A stretch of 6,415 nt of DNA from Deltaproteobacteria bacterium RBG_16_54_11 (GTDB lineage Bacteria > Desulfobacterota > B13-G15 > RBG-16-54-18). The position numbers and the translations under genes are program-made. The notes below the pieces were generated by a model that did no database searches, was not told where the DNA came from, and saw only the letters and a list, made by a program, of their open reading frames with translations. How positions within the stretch are numbered: the stretch's first letter is position 1; the number at the start of each line of letters is the position of its first letter. The stretch is from assembly GCA_001797905.1 (NCBI GenBank), contig MGQS01000080.1, forward strand, positions 4,852 through 11,266, in the 5' to 3' direction. Shown piece after piece: positions 1 through 5,264 of the stretch.

Positions 1-65
1 TCCTCCTTGCTCGCAATCCCCGTCCTGACACTTATCTTAATCAATGCCTCTTCCAGATCAGTCAA
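1..65 (-). CDS. possible 5' end of an unidentified gene, cut by window edge
   Basis: On the minus strand a frame stays open from a TTG codon at 65-63 to the window edge and reads LTDLEEALIKISVRTGIASK, a plausible amphipathic, charged protein start. It lies just after the ankyrin gene's TAA stop, in the same reading frame, separated by only two codons (Ala, Phe). There is no strong Shine-Dalgarno sequence before the TTG; a weak AAGTAAG overlaps the ankyrin stop. It could be a separate translationally coupled gene, the remnant of a longer ankyrin protein, or chance, since only 21 codons are visible. I do not recognise the family. Confidence 0.25.
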   Translation of the reverse strand, partial: MTDLEEALIKISVRTGIASKE

Positions 66-71
66 AAATGC

Positions 72-632
72 TTACTTGGCGCCGGCCTGTCGCAGTAATT
101 TGACTATGTCACTCTTGCCGGTTTTTTCGGCCTCTGATAAGGCCGTTTCGCCGGTCGGTAATTGGACATTCCCCTCCGCGCGCATATCGATGAGCAGCTT
201 GACAATGTCGGTCCGGCCCCTCGTTACTGCGAAGAATAAGGGTGTCCAGCCGTATTGAGTTTTAAGATTCACATTTGCCCCCTTCTCTATCAAGAGCTTT
301 ACCATGTCCGTTCGGTCCTGACTGGCTGCAAAGATCAATGGCGTCATGTCCATGTCTGCGCCGCCTTTCGCATTCACCTCCGCGCCTTTTTCTATCAACA
401 GCTTGGCCATCTCGGTGTAGCCGTCATATGCTGCCATCATCAAAGGGGACATGCTGGCATAAGAGTCCTTGACATTGACATCCGCGCCAATGGCTATCAG
501 ATATCTGACTTTTTGCATATCGTTTTTTTCTACTGCCCCGAATAGGTCATCACTAATATTCGCCGAATAAACTATGGTACCGAGCATTACCGTTAACACT
601 ACGGCAAAAATGATCGATGCTGATTTCTTCAT
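72..632 (-). CDS. exported ankyrin-repeat protein
   Basis: A 186-residue protein with a signal peptide and an ankyrin domain, probably a periplasmic or surface protein-binding module. Residues 1-24 are a classic export signal: basic MKK, a hydrophobic core (about 7-21), then VYSA with likely cleavage after S23 or A24. The rest is about five ankyrin units of roughly 33 residues, each with a TPL/SPL-type turn, a helix pair ending in a KLLIEKGA-like segment, and a VN hairpin. The fourth unit is degenerate (DMRAEGNV where GANVN is expected) and the fifth is a short capping half-repeat ending QAGAK. The start at 632 is chosen because AAAGGAG lies 7 bases upstream. The longer frame from 650 would place that ribosome binding site inside the gene and bury the MKK signal start. 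The partner is unknown. No catalytic domain is present, and the tRNA terminator at 848-880 separates it from the upstream gene. Confidence 0.85.
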   Translation of the reverse strand: MKKSASIIFAVVLTVMLGTIVYSANISDDLFGAVEKNDMQKVRYLIAIGADVNVKDSYASMSPLMMAAYDGYTEMAKLLIEKGAEVNAKGGADMDMTPLIFAASQDRTDMVKLLIEKGANVNLKTQYGWTPLFFAVTRGRTDIVKLLIDMRAEGNVQLPTGETALSEAEKTGKSDIVKLLRQAGAK

Positions 633-639
633 TAATGAA

Positions 640-646
640 CTCCTTT
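640..646 (-). promoter_or_regulatory. ribosome binding site of the ankyrin gene
   Basis: AAAGGAG on the minus strand sits 7 bases before the ATG at 632-630. Its position decides the start in favour of the internal MKK methionine rather than the ATG at 650-648, which lies upstream of this site. Confidence 0.85.
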
Positions 647-705
647 CCATGCCTGTAACGGGCTGCTAACATGTCGCTATGCGAGCCGGCTTGTTGATTA
701 CTTCC

Positions 706-719
706 ATAATATAATACCA
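706..719 (-). promoter_or_regulatory. candidate extended -10 promoter for the ankyrin gene
   Basis: The minus strand reads TGGTATTAT at 719-711, an extended -10 (TGn before a 5/6 match to TATAAT). A second overlapping TATTAT lies at 711-706. No good -35 lies at normal distance from the first; TTGTTA at 732-727 is 15 bases from the second. Initiation here would give a leader of about 70 bases. The assignment rests on motif matching only. Confidence 0.4.
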
Positions 720-770
720 TAAGCGATAACAAGGACTAAAGCACAAAAGCCGCCCATGCTGAGGGGCCTT

Positions 771-826
771 ATATTGCCACCTTCCTGAACGCTAGATAAG
801 AATTGTGCCCTTGTCAAGGGCAATAT
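771..826. repeat. nested inverted repeats in the intergenic region
   Basis: ATATTGCC (771-778) and GGCAATAT (819-826) are 8-base inverted repeats 40 bases apart. Within them GCCCTTG (807-813) and CAAGGGC (815-821) form a perfect palindrome around one T. With the flanking ATTG/CAAT the inner hairpin extends with a two-base bulge. No poly-T tract follows on either strand, so a terminator is unlikely; an operator is possible. The rest of 633-847 shows no gene. Confidence 0.35.
789..817 (-). promoter_or_regulatory. alternative upstream promoter, minus strand
   Basis: A perfect -35 TTGACA (817-812) is followed after 17 bases by TAGCGT (794-789), a poor -10 that keeps only the first TA and the last T. 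The -35 lies inside the palindrome at 807-821. It would read toward the ankyrin gene with a leader of about 150 bases. It may be a real, regulated promoter or a by-product of the palindrome. Confidence 0.25.
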
Positions 827-847
827 TGGGGTATTCGGCTATCCGAT

Positions 848-880
848 AAAAAATGGGCCGAGAGCGCATCGCCCTCGGCC
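848..880 (-). terminator. intrinsic terminator of the tRNA-fMet gene
   Basis: On the minus strand GGCCGAG (880-874) and CTCGGCC (862-856) form a perfect 7-bp GC-rich stem with an 11-base loop. Two bases later comes a run of six T (853-848). It lies 23 bases after the encoded CCA, the expected place for a tRNA transcript end. The opposite strand has no T-run after the stem, so it is directional. Confidence 0.85.
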
Positions 881-903
881 TTCTAAGAAAGATAAAGATT
901 GCT

Positions 904-980
<77 letters not shown>

Positions 981-991
981 ATCGTAGAGCC

Positions 992-1020
992 AGTTTAGTT
1001 TTTCCGCTCGGTTTTGTCAA
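992..1020 (-). promoter_or_regulatory. sigma70 promoter of tRNA-fMet
   Basis: The minus strand carries a perfect -35 TTGACA (1020-1015), a 17-base spacer and -10 TAAACT (997-992), a 4/6 match. Transcription should begin near 985, leaving a leader of only about 5 bases before the mature tRNA end at 980. This is a strong, stable-RNA-type promoter. Confidence 0.85.
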
Positions 1021-1037
1021 CCCCTCTTTATCCAAAG

Positions 1038-1048
1038 CCCTGTCAGGG
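1038..1048. repeat. small palindrome between the divergent promoters
   Basis: CCCTG-T-CAGGG is a perfect odd-length palindrome between the tRNA promoter (992-1020) and the ftsH promoter (1069-1097). It resembles the core of the palindrome at 807-821 on the other side of the tRNA gene. It could be an operator, but at 11 bases it could also be chance. Confidence 0.25.
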
Positions 1049-1068
1049 AGAAGGCCCCGCCATTTTTG

Positions 1069-1097
1069 TTGATGAATCCTCGCAATTATGTTATAAA
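1069..1097 (+). promoter_or_regulatory. sigma70-type promoter of the ftsH operon
   Basis: TTGATG (1069-1074, 4/6 to the -35 consensus), a 17-base spacer and TATAAA (1092-1097, 5/6 to the -10). Initiation near 1104 gives a leader of about 35 bases, enough for the ribosome binding site and no riboswitch. I see no CIRCE element and no convincing heat-shock sigma32 promoter, although ftsH is heat-inducible in some bacteria. Confidence 0.6.
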
Positions 1098-1121
1098 TAA
1101 CAGTACACATATTACACGATG

Positions 1122-1128
1122 TAAGGAG
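1122..1128 (+). promoter_or_regulatory. ribosome binding site of ftsH
   Basis: TAAGGAG ends on the first base of the possible GTG start at 1128, so it cannot serve that codon. It lies 11 bases before the ATG at 1140, within workable distance, and so supports the later start. Confidence 0.65.
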
Positions 1129-1139
1129 TGAGAGGGCAG

Positions 1140-2930
1140 ATGCAGAGGAGCTTAATTGTTTGGTTGATGGTCATCTTAACCGGAATCTTCATCTGGCAAA
1201 CCTTGTCCATCCAGAGGCCCAAGGAGAAGGATATTATCTTCAGTAAGTTCGTCGACGCCGTGGACTCAGGCAAGGTGGCCAGCGTCACTATCCAGGGGAA
1301 CGAGATATCGGGAAAATTTCAGGATGGGACCGTATTCAAGACCTTTGCCCCCTATGATCCCGATCTGGTCAAGATGCTGCGCGATAAAGGGGTCCAGATA
1401 GCGGCCAAGCCGGCGAAGGAGTCGGGGTTTTGGCAATCCCTTCTGTTCAACGGCTTCTTTATACTCATCCTTATAGGGGTGTGGATCTTCTTTATGAGGC
1501 AGATGCAGGCAGGGGGAGGCAAGGCCATGTCCTTCGGCAAGAGCCGGGCCAGGGTCTTTCTTAAAGATCAGGGGAAGAAGGTCACCTTTAAAGACGTGGC
1601 CGGCATTGAGGAGTCAAAGGAAGAAGTGACGGAGATCATAGAGTTTCTGAAAGACCCTCAGAAATTTACCAAGCTGGGGGGTAGGATTCCCAAGGGGATC
1701 CTGCTGGTCGGCTTGCCGGGCACCGGTAAGACCCTCCTCGCCCGGGCCATCGCCGGTGAGGCGGATGTGCCCTTCTTCAGCATCAGCGGCTCCGATTTTG
1801 TGGAGATGTTCGTGGGGGTAGGGGCCTCCCGGGTGAGAGACCTCTTCATGCAGGCCAAAAAAAGCACCCCCTGTATCGTCTTCATCGATGAGATCGATGC
1901 GGTCGGGAGATACCGGGGGGCGGGTCTCGGCGGAGGGCATGACGAGCGGGAGCAGACCTTGAACCAGCTCCTGGTGGAGATGGACGGCTTTGAGGTCAAC
2001 GAGGGGATCATTCTCATTGCCGCCACCAACAGACCCGATATCCTGGATCCGGCCCTGCTGCGGCCCGGTCGTTTTGACAGACAGGTGGTAGTCCTCATCC
2101 CCGATATCAAGGGGAGGGAGGAGATACTGCGGGTGCATTCCAGGAACACCCCCCTTGCCGATGATGTGGATCTCTCGGTCCTGGCCAGGGGGACCCCGGG
2201 CTTCACCGGGGCCGATCTGGAGAATTTGGTGAACGAGGCCGCTTTGCTCGCTGCCAAGGTGGGCAAGAAGCGTATCGGCATGCATGAGTTTGAACAGGCC
2301 AAGGATAAAGTGCTCATGGGAACGGAACGGCGCAGCATGATCATCAGCGAGGAGGAGAAGAAGGATACCGCCTATCATGAGGCCGGCCATGCCCTCGTGG
2401 CCAAGCTGACACCCGGCTCCGATCCCATCCATAAGGTGACCATTATCCCCCGCGGCCATGCCCTCGGGGTGACCCAGCAGCTGCCCCTTGATGAGAGACA
2501 TCTCTACTCCAAAGAATACCTCATCACCAACATCACCACCCTCATGGGAGGGCGGGCAGCGGAGGGAATTGTCCTCAAGCGCTTCACCACCGGGGCGGGG
2601 AACGATATCGAAAAGGCGACAGAGCTGGCCCGCAAGATGGTGTGTGAGTGGGGGATGAGCGAAGTGTTGGGCCCCCTTGCCTTCGGTCAGAAGGAAGAGC
2701 AGATCTTTCTCGGCAGGGAGATCTCACAGCACCGGGACTACAGCGAGAAGACCGCTCAGGACATAGACCAGGAGATCAAGAGGATCGTCATCGGTTGCTA
2801 TGAGCGGGCCGAACAGGTCCTCAAAAAGAACATCAAACGCTTGCATGCGCTGGCCAAGACGCTGTTGGAGCGGGAGTCCCTCTCCGGAGAAGAGATCGAC
2901 CAGCTCATCAAGAAGGGTGCCGCTGCATGA
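1140..2930 (+). CDS. ftsH: ATP-dependent zinc metalloprotease FtsH
   Basis: A 596-residue inner-membrane AAA+ protease that unfolds and degrades misassembled membrane proteins and some short-lived cytosolic ones, working as a hexamer. Visible in order: membrane helix 1 (about 4-20), the small periplasmic FtsH_ext region (about 26-95), helix 2 (about 102-119) and a glycine-rich linker. The AAA module follows, with Walker A GLPGTGKT (191-198, K197), pore loop MFVGVG (223-228), Walker B IVFIDE (246-251) and arginine fingers R311 and R314 in RPGRFDRQ. The M41 peptidase has zinc motif HEAGH (413-417) and third ligand D489. All catalytic residues are present. Walker A has Leu where most FtsH have Pro. 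It ends soon after the protease domain and lacks the long tail of E. coli FtsH (about 645 residues). The start at 1140 gives MQRSLIVWL, as in homologues; the GTG at 1128 collides with the ribosome binding site. First gene of the operon, overlapping folP by 4 bases. Confidence 0.97.
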   Translation: MQRSLIVWLMVILTGIFIWQTLSIQRPKEKDIIFSKFVDAVDSGKVASVTIQGNEISGKFQDGTVFKTFAPYDPDLVKMLRDKGVQIAAKPAKESGFWQSLLFNGFFILILIGVWIFFMRQMQAGGGKAMSFGKSRARVFLKDQGKKVTFKDVAGIEESKEEVTEIIEFLKDPQKFTKLGGRIPKGILLVGLPGTGKTLLARAIAGEADVPFFSISGSDFVEMFVGVGASRVRDLFMQAKKSTPCIVFIDEIDAVGRYRGAGLGGGHDEREQTLNQLLVEMDGFEVNEGIILIAATNRPDILDPALLRPGRFDRQVVVLIPDIKGREEILRVHSRNTPLADDVDLSVLARGTPGFTGADLENLVNEAALLAAKVGKKRIGMHEFEQAKDKVLMGTERRSMIISEEEKKDTAYHEAGHALVAKLTPGSDPIHKVTIIPRGHALGVTQQLPLDERHLYSKEYLITNITTLMGGRAAEGIVLKRFTTGAGNDIEKATELARKMVCEWGMSEVLGPLAFGQKEEQIFLGREISQHRDYSEKTAQDIDQEIKRIVIGCYERAEQVLKKNIKRLHALAKTLLERESLSGEEIDQLIKKGAAA

Positions 2931-3808
2931 GTCCTTCCCGCAACGGAGCCAGGAAGCAGTTTGAGCTGCGTTGCCGGGGAGGGGAGCTGCGACTGGGAGA
3001 GAGGACGCTGGTGATGGGTGTCCTCAACGTCACGCCGGACTCATTTTCCGATGGCGGGCGCTTCTTTGATTCCTCAAGGGCCATCGATCACGGACTCCGG
3101 ATGGCGGAGCAGGGGGCGGACATCATCGATGTCGGGGGAGAGTCCTCCCGGCCGGGCTCTGATGCCGTCTCCCTGGACGAAGAGTTGAGGCGGGTCCTTC
3201 CCGTCATCGAGGGGCTTACCTCCCGGCTTGAGATCCCCGTCTCGGTGGACACCTATAAAGCGCAGGTGGCCGAGCAAGCAATCGAGGCCGGCGCCCAGAT
3301 GATCAACGACATCAGCGGCCTGCGTTTCGATCCGCAGATGTCTGCTGTGGCTGCCCGATACGATACGCCGTTGATCATCATGCATATCAAGGGCAGCCCG
3401 AAGACTATGCAGCAGGCTCCCCTTTATGACGACGTGATGGGTGAGATCATCGCCTATCTGCGTGAGGGGATAGAGAGGGCCGAGCAAGCCGGGGTGGATC
3501 CCCACCAGGTGGTCGTTGATCCGGGCATCGGTTTCGGCAAGAGGATTCAGGACAATCTCGTCGTCCTCAACCGTCTCGATGATCTCACCATTCTCGAAAG
3601 GCCCATTCTGATCGGGACCTCCCGCAAGTCGTTTATCGGTGCGGTACTGAAGCAGGAGGTAGACCAGCGGATGATCGGGACCCTGGCCACGGTGGCCGTC
3701 TCTGCCCTCAAGGGCGCCCACATCGTGAGGGTCCATGATGTGCCCCCGAGCAGACAGACCATCGATATGGTGGATGCCATTATCAACCCTGAGGGATGGT
3801 GCGCATGA
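2927..3808 (+). CDS. folP: dihydropteroate synthase
   Basis: A 293-residue TIM-barrel cytosolic enzyme that joins p-aminobenzoate to hydroxymethyl-dihydropterin diphosphate to give dihydropteroate, a step of folate synthesis and the target of sulfonamides. Family motifs appear in order: NVTPDSFSDGG (34-44, the diphosphate/pABA loop), DVGGESSRPG (68-77), SVDTYK (106-111), NDISG (127-131), MHIKGSPKTMQ (152-162), DPGIGFGK (198-205), GTSRKSFIG (230-238, pterin/pABA-binding K234) and RVHDV (268-272). Length is normal and the barrel looks complete; the first 25 or so residues are a modest N-terminal extension. The ATG overlaps the ftsH stop as ATGA, which implies translational coupling, and the stop overlaps cdaA the same way. 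Its place between a protease and a cyclase gene is a conserved arrangement, with no known direct link to c-di-AMP. Confidence 0.96.
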   Translation: MSPSRNGARKQFELRCRGGELRLGERTLVMGVLNVTPDSFSDGGRFFDSSRAIDHGLRMAEQGADIIDVGGESSRPGSDAVSLDEELRRVLPVIEGLTSRLEIPVSVDTYKAQVAEQAIEAGAQMINDISGLRFDPQMSAVAARYDTPLIIMHIKGSPKTMQQAPLYDDVMGEIIAYLREGIERAEQAGVDPHQVVVDPGIGFGKRIQDNLVVLNRLDDLTILERPILIGTSRKSFIGAVLKQEVDQRMIGTLATVAVSALKGAHIVRVHDVPPSRQTIDMVDAIINPEGWCA

Positions 3809-4599
3809 TGGGGTTAGGCGAAGTCTTTGCCCATTTTAGGTGGCAGGACACCGTGGACATCCTCATTGTCGCCGCGGTGATCTACTGGATCATCCTGCTC
3901 ATTCGAGGGACCCGTTCCGTGCAGATGCTCGTCGGACTGGTCTTGCTCATCCTCGCCCTTCTGATCTCCCAGATGGGGAGATTGATGACGGTGCACTGGA
4001 TCTTGAATAACTTCTTGAGCTCCATCATCCTGATCATCGTCGTGGTATTCCAGTATGACATCCGCCGGGCCCTCTCCACCGTGGGGAAGAACCCCTTCTT
4101 CTTAGAGCCCTCCTCCCCCCATGGCGCCCCCATGGTGGAAGAGATTATCGACGCTGCCATCAGCATGGCAAGGAGGCGGATAGGGGCTCTCATTGTCTTG
4201 GAGCGAGAGGCCGAGGTGGACAAACATCTGGAGGTGGGCGTCGAAATAGATGCCACGGTGACCAAAGAGCTGATTACGACTATCTTCTTTCCCCCCTCTC
4301 CCCTGCACGATGGGGCCGTCCTGATCCAAGGGGGAAGGTTGAAAGCCGCCCGCTGTTTCCTCCCCCTGACTGCCAACCCCCGCGTGGTCAAGACCCTGGG
4401 GGCCCGCCACCGGGCTGCACTCGGGCTCACCGAAGAGACCGATGCCGTGGTCATTGTGGTGTCAGAGGAAAAGGGTGTCATCTCCCTGGCCATTGGCGGA
4501 AAGATGACGAGAAATCTCAATGCCAGTGCGTTGAGAAGGGTCTTATTTAACATCTTCATCAGTAAGAAGAAAAAACGCCGGTTTTCCTTACGATATTAA
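3805..4599 (+). CDS. cdaA: membrane diadenylate cyclase CdaA
   Basis: A 264-residue enzyme of the CdaA (DacA/YbbP, formerly DUF147) family that condenses two ATP into cyclic di-AMP. Three N-terminal membrane helices (about 18-33, 38-56 and 67-82) hold it in the inner membrane. The cytoplasmic DisA_N domain follows, with both signature motifs intact: DGA (169-171, in LHDGAVLI) and RHR (201-203, in GARHRAALG). The C-terminus is strongly basic (KKKKRR). Length matches the family (about 270). Of three nearby ATGs I choose 3805: GAGGGA at 3791-3796 lies 8 bases before it, and it makes an ATGA overlap with folP, like the ftsH-folP junction. The ATG at 3796 sits directly against the ribosome binding site, and 3808 is also possible. 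The next genes, cdaR and glmM, encode its known regulators in Gram-positive bacteria, which supports cyclase function. Confidence 0.95.
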   Translation: MMGLGEVFAHFRWQDTVDILIVAAVIYWIILLIRGTRSVQMLVGLVLLILALLISQMGRLMTVHWILNNFLSSIILIIVVVFQYDIRRALSTVGKNPFFLEPSSPHGAPMVEEIIDAAISMARRRIGALIVLEREAEVDKHLEVGVEIDATVTKELITTIFFPPSPLHDGAVLIQGGRLKAARCFLPLTANPRVVKTLGARHRAALGLTEETDAVVIVVSEEKGVISLAIGGKMTRNLNASALRRVLFNIFISKKKKRRFSLRY

Positions 4600-4605
4600 G
4601 AGTAC

Positions 4606-5256
4606 ATGGTTACCGTGAACGTTATTACTAAAAATCCGACCCTCAAGGTAATCTCCCTTATCCTCGCCGTCATCCTCTGGCTCTTTGTCAAGAGCACGAG
4701 CGAGGGCGAGGTAGGGATGGTAGTGCCGATCGAGTTTTTTCGCTGCCCCTCAAGTCTCATCGTCACCCAGGTGAGTGAGGATGCCATTACGGTGCGCATC
4801 ATGGGTCCCCTTTCGCAGGTGGATCGGGTTTCCACCAGAGAGGGAAAAGCGCGGATCGATCTCTCCGATGCCAGGCCGGGGACGAACACCTTTGATATCC
4901 TCCCCGATAACTTTACTATCCCCAAGGCCTTAAAGATCATGCAGATCAGCCCTTCATCAATCAAGGTTGAGATAGACCGCGTGATGGACAAGGTGGTCCG
5001 CGTCAAGGCGGTAGTGAAGGGAGAACCTGCGCCGGGGTATCGCGTCGCCAAGATCGTTGTCGATCCCCCCTCTATAAATCTGCAGGGGGCGCGCAGCCAC
5101 TTGGCGGGGCTAAGGGAAGTGTTGACCGAGGAGGTCGATATCTCGGGCCTGAGAGAAACCTTGAAGCTCGAGGTGCCCCTGAGGCTCACCGACTTCTGTT
5201 TAAAGGAAGGGGTGAAGGGCACGGTCAAGGTCATTGTTGCGGTTAAGCAGGAGTGA
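4606..5256 (+). CDS. cdaR: YbbR-domain protein CdaR, CdaA partner
   Basis: A 216-residue protein with one N-terminal membrane anchor (about 13-28, ending ILWLFV, typical of YbbR proteins) and an exported beta-rich part. Two YbbR-type repeats are suggested, about 36-124 and 126-216. Each has the usual pattern of hydrophobic strands, an LSD/ISGL segment and a closing V-x-V strand; the second carries the GEPAPGYRV turn. In Bacillus, Listeria and Staphylococcus relatives CdaR binds CdaA in the membrane and tunes c-di-AMP synthesis from outside; the role here is inferred from that and from position. B. subtilis CdaR has more YbbR domains and is about twice as long, so this is a compact form. It starts 6 bases after cdaA with only a weak AAGAG 3 bases before the ATG, suggesting reliance on coupled translation. 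GTG at 4615 is an alternative start. Confidence 0.9.
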   Translation: MVTVNVITKNPTLKVISLILAVILWLFVKSTSEGEVGMVVPIEFFRCPSSLIVTQVSEDAITVRIMGPLSQVDRVSTREGKARIDLSDARPGTNTFDILPDNFTIPKALKIMQISPSSIKVEIDRVMDKVVRVKAVVKGEPAPGYRVAKIVVDPPSINLQGARSHLAGLREVLTEEVDISGLRETLKLEVPLRLTDFCLKEGVKGTVKVIVAVKQE

Positions 5257-5264
5257 AGGAGCGG

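Noticed and set aside
7..258. Plus-strand open frame opposite the ankyrin gene
   Set aside because: It is antisense to a gene with clear ankyrin periodicity, a signal peptide and a ribosome binding site, and it shows no protein features of its own.
1056..1065. CCCCGCCATT as a sigma32 -10 upstream of ftsH
   Set aside because: It only loosely resembles CCCCATNT, and no CTTGAA-like -35 lies at the right distance. The TTGATG / TATAAA pair is a better promoter.
1128..1139. GTG at 1128 as the ftsH start
   Set aside because: The ribosome binding site TAAGGAG ends on this codon, leaving no spacing. Homologues begin near the ATG at 1140.
1098..1139. A riboswitch or c-di-AMP-binding leader before the operon
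   Set aside because: The predicted leader is only about 35 bases and has no stable structure, too short for a known riboswitch.
1614..2501. A 295-codon open frame on the minus strand inside ftsH
   Set aside because: It runs antisense to an intact, strongly conserved ftsH, and its translation is low-complexity with many Gly, His and Pro and no recognisable domain. It is a by-product of GC-rich codon usage.
3796..3804. ATG at 3796 as the cdaA start
   Set aside because: GAGGGA abuts this ATG with no spacing, while the ATG at 3805 has 8-base spacing and the typical ATGA overlap.
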